This document shows, piece by piece, positions 1 to 9,426 of a stretch of 64,000 nt of DNA. The notes under the pieces were generated by a model, which saw only the letters and a program-made list of their open reading frames with translations, ran no database searches and was not told the DNA's origin. The stretch comes from Pseudoteredinibacter isoporae_A (GTDB lineage Bacteria; Pseudomonadota; Gammaproteobacteria; Pseudomonadales; Cellvibrionaceae): NCBI RefSeq assembly GCF_040372805.1, contig NZ_BAABWJ010000011.1:77042-141041 (forward strand), in the 5' to 3' direction. How positions within the stretch are numbered: the first letter of the stretch is position 1; each line of letters starts with the position of its first letter. Position numbers and translations under genes: made by a program.

Positions 1-178
1 CAATCATGGCGGTGCCAAGCCATTGCTCTCCGGTCCAGTGCTGGCTCACCGCATATTGCGCCTCTCTCTGGCTGTCTGCCCGATCTTCGATTTTGCTTTG
101 GACCATGATGATGGGGATTAAGAGAATTAAACTGAGAAAGAACACCAGAACAAGCTTAAAACTGGGCGATTTCAGCAT
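1..178 (-). CDS. creD: CreD-family inner membrane protein, N-terminal part only
   Basis: Only the first 59 codons lie in the window; the gene runs off the left edge. The start MLKSPSFKLVLVFF followed by the hydrophobic stretch LSLILLIPIMMV matches the opening of CreD (E. coli begins MLKSPLFWK and continues with an LLLIPIM segment). An AGGAGG site sits 7-8 bases before the ATG. CreD is an inner membrane protein of the CreBC (BlrAB) regulon, linked to envelope stress and, in some gammaproteobacteria, to beta-lactamase induction. Whether creBC lie beyond the edge cannot be seen. The match rests on about 30 residues, so the family call is good but not certain. Confidence 0.75.
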   Translation of the reverse strand, partial: MLKSPSFKLVLVFFLSLILLIPIIMVQSKIEDRADSQREAQYAVSQHWTGEQWLGTAMI

Positions 179-309
179 GCTGCCTCCTTGTATTGTGGCT
201 GTACGTCAAATGTGAACATGTTTATGGAAGCTATAAAATAATAATAAAATATGACGTAAGCGGGCCTGAATTGTGATCAAATGTGGCACTTATTAGGTCG
301 GTCCACAGA

Positions 310-391
310 CACTCAAATGAGATGAGTCGTGTTGAGTCTGGGTTGAGGGTTCAGTCACATCACATTTGAGTGACATCCGCTGGTTTATAAT
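310..391 (+). promoter_or_regulatory. Inverted repeat and TATAAT box upstream of cybB
   Basis: CACTCAAATG at 310-319 is repeated in inverse as CATTTGAGTG at 363-372, and a perfect TATAAT lies at 386-391, about 65 bases before the cytochrome start. The repeat arms are 43 bases apart, which would suit a looping dimeric regulator better than an RNA hairpin. No good -35 box lies at 17 bases, so an activator may be needed. This is inference from sequence only. Confidence 0.35.
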
Positions 392-456
392 GCCCGGTTT
401 GACGACCTAATTTGCTCGACCTGTGGTCAAACATTATTCATAACAGAGAAGTAACG

Positions 457-1014
457 ATGCCTGATACCCCAAGTAAATTCAGCTCCATGACCGTGGCCCT
501 CCACTGGATCGTAGGTTTAATGATGATCGCCCTGTTGGCGGTGGGAATTTATATGGAGGAGTACGAAGTGTATGCCCTCTATGATATTCACAAGGCCTTC
601 GGCGTTTTGATTCTGCTGGTGGTGATACCTCGGGTTATTCACCGTATTCGTAATGGTTGGCCAACGCCGGCGGGTGATTACACCGCGATTGAGCATCTGA
701 TGTCCAAGATCGTTCATTACCTGCTCATCATTGGTACCTTGTTGATGCCGATCTCAGGTATGTTAATGTCCGGTATGGGTGGACATGGCATTTCGGTTTT
801 CGGTTTGGAATTGATGGCCGAGAATCTGGATCCTGCGAATCCGGATAACGTTGTGCCCATCAGTGAATTTCTGGCTGGACTGGGGCATACCCTGCACGGT
901 TGGGGCGGCGATATCTTGTTGGTTGCACTGGCGTTGCATGTGGTTGGCGCCTTGAAGCACCACATTATCGATAAAGATGGCACCTTACGTCGTATGTTGG
1001 GTAAGTCTATCTAA
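457..1014 (+). CDS. cybB: Cytochrome b561 (CybB family)
   Basis: A 185-residue, four-helix membrane protein of the prokaryotic cytochrome b561 family, which carries two b-type haems and moves electrons between the quinone pool and an acceptor. Helix-borne histidines expected as haem ligands are visible: H16 in VALHW, H45 in DIHKAFG, and a histidine-rich C-terminal region (LGHTLHGW, ALHVVGALKHH). A membrane segment begins in the first 30 residues and the length is normal for the family. I place the start at the ATG at 457, behind AGAGAAG, rather than at an earlier in-frame codon at 412 that would add a 15-residue tail lacking a ribosome site. It stands alone, followed by phhB after 85 bases. 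Confidence 0.9.
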   Translation: MPDTPSKFSSMTVALHWIVGLMMIALLAVGIYMEEYEVYALYDIHKAFGVLILLVVIPRVIHRIRNGWPTPAGDYTAIEHLMSKIVHYLLIIGTLLMPISGMLMSGMGGHGISVFGLELMAENLDPANPDNVVPISEFLAGLGHTLHGWGGDILLVALALHVVGALKHHIIDKDGTLRRMLGKSI

Positions 1015-1099
1015 CAAAACCTGCCCTTGCCCTTGGGGCCCGGAGCAAGCTTCGGGCCTTCCCCTTCTGGCTGTTCTTCTCTTTGCAAGAGGTGACGTC

Positions 1100-1522
1100 A
1101 TGCCAAATTTTCAAGCACCTTCCCACGATGATTTTTTGTTTCCCACGGACGTTTTGCCGCTGCCTCGTCGCGCGCCTTATCAAGCGGGTGAGCAAGCGAT
1201 GGAGCCACACACCCTGGAATTGCAGTTACAGGCACTGGGCTTGACCGACTCAGGTTGGTTGCTGGGGGCGAGGCAGGACGGTTCGCTGGAAATCAGGCGC
1301 CACTATGTTTTTGATGGCTATCTGGCCGGAGTAAACTTCGTGCACTGCCTGGCTGCGGCCGCCGAGGTGGCAGACCATCACCCGGATATCACGCTGAATT
1401 ATCGGCAAGTGCTCGTGCACTGGAGTACTCATTTTGTAAAAGGCATACACAGAAATGACCTGGACATGGCAAAATACAGTGACGCGCTGTATGAAGCCTT
1501 GAATCACAGGAGTATGTCTTGA
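1100..1522 (+). CDS. Pterin-4a-carbinolamine dehydratase-like protein
   Basis: 140 residues. The C-terminal 100 residues have the PCD/DCoH fold signature: HHPD at the active site within EVADHHPDITLNY, followed by VLVHWSTH, closely matching PhhB. PCD recycles the 4a-hydroxy-tetrahydropterin made by aromatic amino acid hydroxylases; many bacterial homologues lack such a hydroxylase nearby, as here, and may instead serve molybdopterin metabolism. The ATG at 1100 follows AAGAGGTG. The N-terminal 40 residues are an extension not needed by the fold. Its TGA overlaps the TTG start of sbcB by 4 bases, so the two are probably translated together. Confidence 0.8.
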   Translation: MPNFQAPSHDDFLFPTDVLPLPRRAPYQAGEQAMEPHTLELQLQALGLTDSGWLLGARQDGSLEIRRHYVFDGYLAGVNFVHCLAAAAEVADHHPDITLNYRQVLVHWSTHFVKGIHRNDLDMAKYSDALYEALNHRSMS

Positions 1523-2955
1523 GCACCCTTTACTGGCACGATTATGAAACCTGGGGTGAAGTCCCCAGTCTGGACAAGCCCAGTCAGTTTGCAGGTATTC
1601 GCACCGATGAGCAGTTAAACATCATAGGCGAACCCCTGATGGTGTACTGCAAGCCCGCCAGCGACACACTCCCTAAACCGGATGCTTGTATGATCACTGG
1701 CATCAGCCCGCAAAAAGCCCTGGCGGAAGGTTTGCCGGAACCGGCGTTTATGGCAGCGATTGCTGGTGAACTGGCCGCTCCGGGAACCTGTGGTGTAGGT
1801 TACAACAGTATTCGTTTCGATGATGAAGTTAGCCGCTATGGCTTTTATCGCAACTTCTATGACCCTTATGAGCGTGAATGGAAAAACGGAAACTCGCGCT
1901 GGGATTTGATTGATGTTGTGCGCCTGTGCTGTGCACTTCGCCCAGAAGGCATTGAATGGCCTCAACACGAGGATGGTAAACCCAGTTTTAAACTGGAGCA
2001 TTTATCGGCGGCGAATGGATTGGCTCACGAGGCGGCACACGATGCCTTGTCCGATGTTTATGCAACCATCGCACTGGCCAAGTTGCTGCAAGAAAAGCAA
2101 GGCGCCTTGTACGACTACGCTTATACCCTGCGCGACAAACGCAAAGTGATGGAACTCATTGATCTTCAGCGCCGCAAGCCGCTGTTGCATATATCGTCTA
2201 TGTTCCCGGCGGAACGCTATTGCTCAGCGTTGGTTATGCCGTTGAGTATGCACCCAAAAAATAAAAACGCCGTTATCTGCTACGACTTGATGGTTGATCC
2301 TACGCCTTTGTTGACCTTGTCTGCTGAGGAAATCATTCAGCGCTTGTATACCCCAAGCGCTGAATTACCCGAAGGCGTTGAGCGCATTCCCCTAAAACTG
2401 GTGCATTTGAACAAGAGTCCGATGCTGGTGACGCCGGGAGTCATTAAAGACGCACAAGAGGAGCGTCTGCAAATTAATTTGGCTCAGTGTCGTCAGCATT
2501 GGGCGCAGATTAACGATGTGATTCAGCAGGGCAAGCTGCTCTCGAATTTACAAACTGTTTATGAACACAACGATTTTGAGGCGCAAACTGATCCGGAGCG
2601 CATGTTGTACGACGGCTTTTTTGGTGATGGAGACAAAGCCATGATGGCTCAAGTGCGGGAGGCTGATGTGAATCAGTTGGCCAGTACCGCTTTGCAATTT
2701 CAAGATGCCCGTTTGCAGGCATTGCTGTTTCGCTATCGCGCCCGACACTTCCCCAGTAGCTTAAGTGCTGAGGAAGCCGAAGAGTGGGACGCGTTTCGAT
2801 TTGCTCGCCTCACCGAGCCTGAAGCCGGTGGTTCTATCACGCTGGAAGATTATTTCGAGCGCATTGCCTGGTGGCGTGAACAGCCGCAGCTGAGTGAACA
2901 GCAACGGCACTTATTGGATGAGCTGGAAGCGTACGCGGATGACTTGCTGGCGTGA
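1519..2955 (+). CDS. sbcB: Exodeoxyribonuclease I
   Basis: 478 residues, the usual ExoI length. ExoI degrades single-stranded DNA 3' to 5' and works in mismatch repair and recombination. The N-terminal DnaQ-like exonuclease domain shows the first acidic motif in WHDYETWG (D8, E10), the second in GYNSIRFDDE, and the third in HDALSDVYAT. The C-terminal half carries the SH3-like and helical regions of ExoI (for example RYRARHFP). The start is TTG at 1519, supported by CAGGAG at 1507-1512 and by the overlap with the preceding stop codon. Overlap with a pterin dehydratase is not a functional link I know of. Confidence 0.95.
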   Translation: MSTLYWHDYETWGEVPSLDKPSQFAGIRTDEQLNIIGEPLMVYCKPASDTLPKPDACMITGISPQKALAEGLPEPAFMAAIAGELAAPGTCGVGYNSIRFDDEVSRYGFYRNFYDPYEREWKNGNSRWDLIDVVRLCCALRPEGIEWPQHEDGKPSFKLEHLSAANGLAHEAAHDALSDVYATIALAKLLQEKQGALYDYAYTLRDKRKVMELIDLQRRKPLLHISSMFPAERYCSALVMPLSMHPKNKNAVICYDLMVDPTPLLTLSAEEIIQRLYTPSAELPEGVERIPLKLVHLNKSPMLVTPGVIKDAQEERLQINLAQCRQHWAQINDVIQQGKLLSNLQTVYEHNDFEAQTDPERMLYDGFFGDGDKAMMAQVREADVNQLASTALQFQDARLQALLFRYRARHFPSSLSAEEAEEWDAFRFARLTEPEAGGSITLEDYFERIAWWREQPQLSEQQRHLLDELEAYADDLLA

Positions 2956-2972
2956 TAACTCAGCAAGTGGAA

Positions 2973-3869
2973 TCAACTGGTGGTAACGCGTTCGAATTCT
3001 ACTTCAAACTTGCCGGTAACGACTTTGGCCTGGAACACACGAGTGCGGCGATAGCGACTTTGAATCAAGCGCAGCAGTACGTCTCGGGCTTTTTCATCCA
3101 TATATGCCCCAAGATACACGGCGGCGAGATCTTCGGTTTCAAAGTGAACGTCCTCGTACCAACTTTTCGGATCGCTGTCTTTCGGAGTGTCTTGATAGCG
3201 GAAGCAGCGCCACTCCTGAATGTCTTTTTGATGCGGCGCCTTGTGTAAGAGCTTGCCACGAAATTCTTCCTGGTGATCATTAATGTTGGCCGTCACAATA
3301 CAGTTGAGCTGTTGTTTCAGCGTGGTGATTTCCGGACAGGCGCCTTTGTAATTCACTTTTTCCGGATAATTGAAATCACTGTCATCGTGATCGCTGCCAC
3401 GAAACTTCAACGCTACGCCCGTGTGCGCGGTAGCATAGTGTTCCCAGGCACTCATGTTTTCCGGCTTGGCACTGAAGCAGCAAATGCGAACCGAGCGTGC
3501 ATATTCCCGCCAGTCCTGAATAATATTTTGTACGTCGTTGTAGCGCAGGTCGACCATTTGCACCAGCAGTTCACTGAGGACTTCCTCGGCTTCTTCCGGG
3601 TTGTCGAAACGTTCTTCATCGCGCCAGCGGCGAATCGCTTTGGCGAGTGGGGAGCTGCCTCTGGGGTCGTCCTTGGCAAAAATCATGGACGAGGCCATCT
3701 GAATGGTGGCCTTCAGCAGTTCACCATGGGTGAAGGTGAGCATGGAACTTTGTTTCAGCTCAAACGTATCATCAAACAGGTTGGGAGCACTCCATCGCAA
3801 TTCCTGATTGTTTAATATTCTCCCAGCGCAGCCTGCACTGCAAAATTTGATGAGATTGTCTTGGTTCAA
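2973..3869 (-). CDS. DUF2971 family protein
   Basis: 298 residues, cytoplasmic, no signal peptide. The opening KFCSAGCAGRILNNQELRWS and the later VRICCFSAKPENMSAWEHYA segment are the conserved blocks of DUF2971 (initial FRYRS/FCS-type motif, ripening into 'S..P.....W..YA....G..L.F'). Family members occur singly in many bacteria, often near phage or defence genes, and have no established biochemical role. The start is a TTG with AAAGGA about 11 bases upstream. It is convergent with sbcB (18 bases between stops) and divergent from pyrB. Function unknown. Confidence 0.8.
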   Translation of the reverse strand: MNQDNLIKFCSAGCAGRILNNQELRWSAPNLFDDTFELKQSSMLTFTHGELLKATIQMASSMIFAKDDPRGSSPLAKAIRRWRDEERFDNPEEAEEVLSELLVQMVDLRYNDVQNIIQDWREYARSVRICCFSAKPENMSAWEHYATAHTGVALKFRGSDHDDSDFNYPEKVNYKGACPEITTLKQQLNCIVTANINDHQEEFRGKLLHKAPHQKDIQEWRCFRYQDTPKDSDPKSWYEDVHFETEDLAAVYLGAYMDEKARDVLLRLIQSRYRRTRVFQAKVVTGKFEVEFERVTTS

Positions 3870-4100
3870 AGCACTATGGTTCCTTTCAACGATGCTGCCA
3901 GGCAGCCTGTTGGACTATCGCTCCTGCACAGCCCTGGATTCGGGCGGTTTCACTATAAATGTAGGCTACGATTGTAGAAATTTAAAGCCGTGTAAGGTAT
4001 ATCGGTCATATAAAACCAGCCTTTAGCGAAAACATTAGACTATGGAGCCCCGATGGCCCAGAGTTTGCGCGGCCATTGGCCTGCAGGGCATAGGATGCTG

Positions 4101-4127
4101 TTGAAGCGGGCTGCAACAAGCTACAAT
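4101..4127 (+). promoter_or_regulatory. Probable pyrB promoter
   Basis: The 340 bases between the DUF2971 gene and pyrB hold no other gene. TTGAAG at 4101-4106 and TACAAT at 4122-4127 are spaced 15 bases, slightly short, followed by a leader of about 80 bases ending in AGGAGG. I see no obvious leader-peptide/attenuator like that of enterobacterial pyrBI. Confidence 0.4.
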
Positions 4128-4209
4128 ACGCCCGTTTCTGAAAGCTGCCTGCCGATTGCGGATGCCATTGCCCGCCAAGGTGGCTTATCCCGCTATTTTA
4201 GGAGGTTTT

Positions 4210-5220
4210 GTGGATTTCAAAGGCGCCAATATCGTTTCTATCGGTCAGTTCCAGCGCGAGGATATAGAGCGTGTCTTCGGTGTTGCGGATCGGATGGAAC
4301 CCTATGCCCTCAGGCAGAAAGTGACCCGGGTTCTCGAAGGCGCGATTCTCGGCAATATGTTCTTTGAGCCCAGTACCCGTACCCGTGTTAGCTTTGGCTG
4401 TGCCTTTAACCTGTTGGGCGGCGAAGTGCGCGAAACCACAGGGTTTGAATCCTCGGCCATTGCCAAGGGTGAGTCGCTGTACGACACCGCCAGAGTGCTT
4501 TCCGGCTACAGCGATGTGATCTGCATGCGTCACCCGGCTGCGGGCTCTGTGGGTGAGTTTGCGGCGGCCAGCCGGGTTCCGGTAATTAACGGTGGCGATG
4601 GCCCTAATGAGCACCCTAGTCAGGCCTTGCTCGACCTCTACACCATCAAGAAAGAATTGGCGGCCAAGCAGCGTGATATTGATGGTCTGCGCATCGCTAT
4701 GATTGGCGACCTGAAACACGGTCGCACCGTGCATTCATTGTGTAAGCTGCTGATGTTGTACCGCAACGTGCAGCTGACAATGGTGTCTCCCCCAGAGTTG
4801 GCTATGCCCGAGGGAATTGTTGAGCAGCTGCGAGAAGCGGGGCATTCCGTTGTGATTTCCGATGATTTGGCAGCGAGTCTTGGAGATCAGGACATCGCTT
4901 ACGCCACCCGCATTCAAGAAGAACGCTTTTCCAGTCAGGAAGAGGCCGATGTCTACCGTGGCCGATTCCGATTGAACCAGGCCGTTTATACTCAGTTCTG
5001 TAAGCCCAATACTGTCATTATGCATCCTCTGCCAAGAGACTCGCGAGAAAGCGCGAATGAGCTGGACAATGATCTGAACCAGAACCCTAATCTGGCCATT
5101 TTCCGGCAGGCGGATAACGGTGTGCTGGTTCGTATGGCGCTGTTTGCTTTGGTATTGGATGTGGCGGACCAGGTCGACAAATACGCACGCCCGGTAAATT
5201 GGTATCATCGACGCAGTTAA
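4210..5220 (+). CDS. pyrB: Aspartate carbamoyltransferase catalytic chain
   Basis: 336 residues. Catalyses carbamoyl phosphate + aspartate to N-carbamoylaspartate, the committed step of pyrimidine synthesis. Visible motifs: carbamoyl-phosphate loop FFEPSTRTR, the HPSQALLD segment, and MHPLPR near the C-terminus. It belongs to the longer gammaproteobacterial form that starts with (V/M)DFKGANIVS and carries VTRVLEGAILGNMFFEPS. The start is GTG at 4210 directly behind AGGAGG at 4200-4205; an upstream in-frame ATG at 4156 has no comparable site. No pyrC-like or pyrI gene follows. A strong terminator ends the gene. Confidence 0.93.
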   Translation: MDFKGANIVSIGQFQREDIERVFGVADRMEPYALRQKVTRVLEGAILGNMFFEPSTRTRVSFGCAFNLLGGEVRETTGFESSAIAKGESLYDTARVLSGYSDVICMRHPAAGSVGEFAAASRVPVINGGDGPNEHPSQALLDLYTIKKELAAKQRDIDGLRIAMIGDLKHGRTVHSLCKLLMLYRNVQLTMVSPPELAMPEGIVEQLREAGHSVVISDDLAASLGDQDIAYATRIQEERFSSQEEADVYRGRFRLNQAVYTQFCKPNTVIMHPLPRDSRESANELDNDLNQNPNLAIFRQADNGVLVRMALFALVLDVADQVDKYARPVNWYHRRS

Positions 5221-5251
5221 TGTAGCCGCCTCGTGTGACATAACACCGGAC

Positions 5252-5284
5252 ACAAAAAAGCCAGCGTGACGCTGGCTTTTTTGT
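5252..5284. terminator. Bidirectional terminator between pyrB and the autotransporter
   Basis: GCCAGCG-TGA-CGCTGGC hairpin flanked by A6 on the left and T6 on the right, so it can end transcription from both convergent genes. Confidence 0.9.
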
Positions 5285-5297
5285 GTCTTTTTCTGGC

Positions 5298-8200
5298 TTA
5301 GAACTTGGCTTCGTAACGCAGCCCAAAGGCCAGTTCACGGGAGCGGATATCGTCCGCTGCCAATAAGGATTGATAGTCGATAAAACCAGACAGGCCGTAT
5401 TTGAATTGAGCGGCCAGACCCAGTCCCAGACTGAAGTAATTTCGATCGGGAATATCGGAGATGATCAACATCTCACTGGTTGGGTTGTTGCTGTCGAATC
5501 GGAAGGGGTCGTGTACAAAGCTGGCGCGAATTACCCCGTTCTGATTTTTAAACTCACGATAATAATTGCCGTTGATGTTGGCAATTAACACCCCCCAGTT
5601 CATCAAAAACACGCGTGAACCATGAAAGCCCAATCCGAGAGTACCGGTGACATTGTCCTGGCCGCTGTATTGCAATTCGAGCCCGGAATCGCCCTGCTCG
5701 GCATAGCCATCGATACTGGTATCGCTGTAGCTTAAGCTGCCGTTCGGGCCAAAGGTCCAGGGGCCGTTGTTGTAATCCCAGCCGAAATCCAGGGTCGCCA
5801 ACAGTTGTTCACCATTGGTGCTGCCGCCTCGACGCAGATCAACAATGCCCGACATGTCTTTGTATTTGATGTGACGGGTAACATCAAATTCTGAATCGGC
5901 ATAGGTAAGGCTACTGTCGATGTAGTAGTTCGTATCGCTGTAGTAAGAGGTATACGCCGAATAGAAGGTGCTTGATCCCTCGAGCACGCCCCCATCGTTC
6001 GCATAGTCGAGATCGCTGCTGGAATAACCGACCGCGATGCCGCCGATAAACTTATCGGTGAAGCGGTAGTCCATGCCAGCGGTGATGCCTTCGATATCCA
6101 GTTTAAAACCACTGTTGTTTTGAGTGGGATCCCGCTCGCCATAGGAAATGTTTCCGTTCACGAACAGACCCAGGCGTGAGTCTCGATAAATTTCGGGCTC
6201 CTCATCCGCACTGGCGGCACCGCCCAACAGTTCGCGCCCAACCGATGCAAACATGTGGCCATTTAAATTGCCGCCATCAAATCGCATATTCAATCCGCTG
6301 ACGTCAATGATGGCACTGCCACCACGACGGAGCTGAGTGAAGCGGTTACGCAGATTGGTGTGGTGCATATTAGTAAAGCGGGCCGCTGTGATGATAATGG
6401 CCTCGGCTTCTTCACCGGCAATTTGATCGAGGGCGTCCACGATGTCCTCGTCATTCAAGTCCGGGTCGCGCAATTGTTCACAGCGAGTACGCAGGTTGGA
6501 CTGGCCCGTAGTCAAACCATTCTGCTGACCGAATTCTGACAGGCGAGGGCAGAGCTCATCCAGCGCGCCCGCAACCGTGCCTTGTTCGCCATTGAGTCCC
6601 GGCGTGTCGCTCAGCATACGGGTGCTTTCCGGGTCCAACTCTTTCACCTCAGCGATGAAATCCACGCCCGCTTTTTTACCGTTGTTATCGGTGGCAATCA
6701 CACGCAGAGGGTGGGTGCCTATCGGTAACTTGGCGCTGGTGACCATGCCGTTTGCAATGGGCTCGCCTTCCTTCAGCCAGGTGACGTCATTAATCGGGTT
6801 GTCGCTGACAATTTTACCTGTCGCATCAAGTACTACATCGACCAGGCCGTCACCATCAAAGTCGGTAACGCTGATGTCTTCCTTGCTGATGTTGGGTGCC
6901 CCGGCTTCATTGACATTGATGATGTTCAACTCCGAGTTAGCCTGGTTACCGAGAGTCGCTGAGCCGGATGGGTTGGAAAGCTCCAACAGAACCGTTTCAG
7001 TGGGTTCATTAATGATGTCCAGTGTCACAGGTATGCTGAAGGTTTTGTCAGCGATGTCGCCTGCCGCCCAGCTCAAGGTTCCTGCGCTGGCACTGTAGTC
7101 GCTGCCTGCTGTTGCGCTGTCATCGCTGCTGGCATAGCTGACACTGACTGCGCCATTGCTGCCGCCACTGCGGGTCACGGTGATGGTGGCGGTGCCGGCA
7201 TCTTCATTGACGTCATAACTGGCAGCACTGAAATTAATTTCGCCGCCGGGTTCAACATCATCTTCAATAATGGTCAGTACCAGATTGGGGTCAAAATCAA
7301 AACTCGCACCGCTGCTCAAATTGCTGGCTTGCGCGCGGAAGGTTTCGTCACCCTCGAATAAATTATCATTGATAATCGGGATACTTACGCTCTTGGTACC
7401 GCCTTCGCCGGCCGCCCAGCTGACCGTTGCACTGGTGCTGGTGTAATCACTGCCTGCCGTTGCGGTTCCACCCGAGGTTGCGGCGGATTTGATCAGTGGG
7501 CTACTGTCGAGCGTGGCAAAGTCGAAACTGATGGGATCATCAAGACCGCCACTGCGAGTAAAGGTGATGGTGGCTTGCCCCGAGTCCTCACTAAAACTGC
7601 GTTGCGGACTGGCACTGATAACCGGTGGTGTCGCGACAGTATCGTCATCAATAATCGTGACGTTTTGAAAGCCGGCGGTGCTGCTGATGATCAGGCCGCT
7701 TTGTTGATCCAAAAAGACATCGAAGATTTCATTGGGTTCGGCATCGGAATCGTCGAACACCGCAAAATTCACCTGCACAGTGGTCGGGTTGATCACCGTA
7801 TAACCCGGGCCCGCAATCGCACCAGGGCCATCAAAGGTGATGGAAACGGATTTTTGTTCAAAGTCATCGGTGCTGGCAGGAGATGAACTGCCGGGTGCGG
7901 AATTGATGTTCACGTTGGTAACGCTGGGTGGCAGTGTGTCGATACTCACTGTTGCTACCAATGAACCCCCATTTTCAGCAATACTGCTGTTGGCGCTGAC
8001 GCTGACTGTGGGGGTGCTGGGGCCGTCATTATCGAGAATAGGCAACTCAAATCGAGGAGGGGTCCCGCTGAAAGCGATGCCTTGAATGTCTCCGGGCCCG
8101 ATATAGATCGACTCGGTCGCCTCGGCAATCGTGTCGCCGGTAATTTGCAGGGTGACGGTTTGAGTCGTCGATCCAGATGCTGAGGTCCAAGTGAGGTATG

Positions 8201-8861
8201 GCGGAGTTATCAGGCCTGTGAAATCCCCTGGCAGTGATGCCGCAGGGTTCGTTCCGAAAGCACTCACATTGGTCACCTCGTAAATGCTTTGGGTAAAGCT
8301 GCCTTGGGGTAACTCGCTGAGAGTGAATTCAACGTTCACACTCGTATTGCCGACATCTCCCTCGGTTACTGTGCTGCCACCGCCAGCCAGGGCAATGGTG
8401 AGTGTTGGCTCATAAACTGTAAATGAGGTGGTTCCCGTACAACCGCTTGAACAGTTTGCACCGGAAATATCGACGGTAGAGTTGTAACTGGCCGCCTGGT
8501 CAATTTCTGTTGATGTAAAGGTATAGGTGACCGGCGACCCGGCGGGGGCAAGACAGGTAAAATCATCGGTCGGAGGGGTGGTGTTCCCTGTACAGGCGGC
8601 GCCTACAGGCGTCCAGAACACGTTTGAGCCACCGGTAGTACCAATGTTTAATGTCACTGGCCCCGGCGAGTTGGCGCTGGGCACATCAACCACTTCGACT
8701 TCCAATGTCATGGTGGAACCGATGACCTTATTATTGCCACCTGTAATGGTTACGCTATTCACCTGATAGTCTTCAGCGAATGCTACCGAACTCATTAACC
8801 CTAAAATAAACATAGCAGATGAATAAAAACATCTGCGAATTGAAAACCCCTGCGCGCACAT
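5298..8861 (-). CDS. Calx-beta repeat autotransporter (type Va surface protein)
   Basis: 1187 residues. A Sec signal peptide ends near residue 29 (SSVAFA). The passenger then holds about four Calx-beta-type modules, seen from repeated acidic motifs: VTEGDVGN, IAENGGS, FSEDSGQATITFTRSGG, VNEDAGTATITVTRSGG, each closed by IxDND/EDD-like turns that probably bind calcium. A Trp/Asp Ig-like segment (IGTHPLRVIATDNNG) and an alpha-helical stretch follow, then from about residue 900 a C-terminal autotransporter barrel ending in the typical terminal phenylalanine (GLRYEAKF). The barrel would carry the passenger across the outer membrane. Cysteines near the N-terminus (CTG, CLA, CSSGC) are unusual for a passenger. 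AAGGAC lies 8 bases before the ATG. Likely role adhesion or calcium-dependent surface structure; substrate unknown. Confidence 0.85.
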   Translation of the reverse strand: MCAQGFSIRRCFYSSAMFILGLMSSVAFAEDYQVNSVTITGGNNKVIGSTMTLEVEVVDVPSANSPGPVTLNIGTTGGSNVFWTPVGAACTGNTTPPTDDFTCLAPAGSPVTYTFTSTEIDQAASYNSTVDISGANCSSGCTGTTSFTVYEPTLTIALAGGGSTVTEGDVGNTSVNVEFTLSELPQGSFTQSIYEVTNVSAFGTNPAASLPGDFTGLITPPYLTWTSASGSTTQTVTLQITGDTIAEATESIYIGPGDIQGIAFSGTPPRFELPILDNDGPSTPTVSVSANSSIAENGGSLVATVSIDTLPPSVTNVNINSAPGSSSPASTDDFEQKSVSITFDGPGAIAGPGYTVINPTTVQVNFAVFDDSDAEPNEIFDVFLDQQSGLIISSTAGFQNVTIIDDDTVATPPVISASPQRSFSEDSGQATITFTRSGGLDDPISFDFATLDSSPLIKSAATSGGTATAGSDYTSTSATVSWAAGEGGTKSVSIPIINDNLFEGDETFRAQASNLSSGASFDFDPNLVLTIIEDDVEPGGEINFSAASYDVNEDAGTATITVTRSGGSNGAVSVSYASSDDSATAGSDYSASAGTLSWAAGDIADKTFSIPVTLDIINEPTETVLLELSNPSGSATLGNQANSELNIINVNEAGAPNISKEDISVTDFDGDGLVDVVLDATGKIVSDNPINDVTWLKEGEPIANGMVTSAKLPIGTHPLRVIATDNNGKKAGVDFIAEVKELDPESTRMLSDTPGLNGEQGTVAGALDELCPRLSEFGQQNGLTTGQSNLRTRCEQLRDPDLNDEDIVDALDQIAGEEAEAIIITAARFTNMHHTNLRNRFTQLRRGGSAIIDVSGLNMRFDGGNLNGHMFASVGRELLGGAASADEEPEIYRDSRLGLFVNGNISYGERDPTQNNSGFKLDIEGITAGMDYRFTDKFIGGIAVGYSSSDLDYANDGGVLEGSSTFYSAYTSYYSDTNYYIDSSLTYADSEFDVTRHIKYKDMSGIVDLRRGGSTNGEQLLATLDFGWDYNNGPWTFGPNGSLSYSDTSIDGYAEQGDSGLELQYSGQDNVTGTLGLGFHGSRVFLMNWGVLIANINGNYYREFKNQNGVIRASFVHDPFRFDSNNPTSEMLIISDIPDRNYFSLGLGLAAQFKYGLSGFIDYQSLLAADDIRSRELAFGLRYEAKF

Positions 8862-9426
8862 AGTAAACAGTCCTTGATATGTGTTGTCGTTTTGATTGTG
8901 TGAACGATAATCCTGCAGATGGTCTTGTGACGATTACAAATTGTTACCACGGACAGGATGACGCTTAACTCGTTTGTATTTTTATTCAAGCAGCGTGGGC
9001 TTAATTATCTCCCGCGCCTGCTGACTTGTGGCACTACTAGTTCTGGTAAGAAATACAGCAGGATAAATAGAAATAAGGTTGCGTGAGTCGAGAGGGAATG
9101 ACTAGTTTTAGTGAGTTGCGACTGAGTATGAATACTATTGAAGATTTACTAGAGAAAAAATGTGACGGGCATATAAAAATGAAGATAATGACTTCGATTT
9201 TTTTCTAATAAATAGGGACGTTTTATATAAACGAAATGCCTTAAGGTTTCAGCTATGGTCTCAAGGGGGCGCCAAGTTAGAATTAGAAGAAGCTATTTTC
9301 ATTAGGCGGTGGCGGTTATAGTCGGCATATCCACAATTCATTTCCGTCGCGCACACACTGCTTGGAGAATCAACAGGGTGAGAGTGAGCAGGCCTATCTC
9401 ATCGCTCTGACGAAAGTCAATAGGCC
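8862..9426. other. 565-base gap, no confident gene
   Basis: It separates two leftward genes. The upper part must contain the autotransporter promoter. The only short reading frame I noticed is ATG 9098 to TAA 9208 on the plus strand (36 codons, beginning MTSFSELRLS), AT-rich and with its purine-rich site too close to the start to be convincing. I see no RNA gene or repeat. Confidence 0.4.

Noticed and set aside
4053..4367. 104-codon frame before pyrB
   Set aside because: Runs into pyrB in another frame and lacks any family resemblance.
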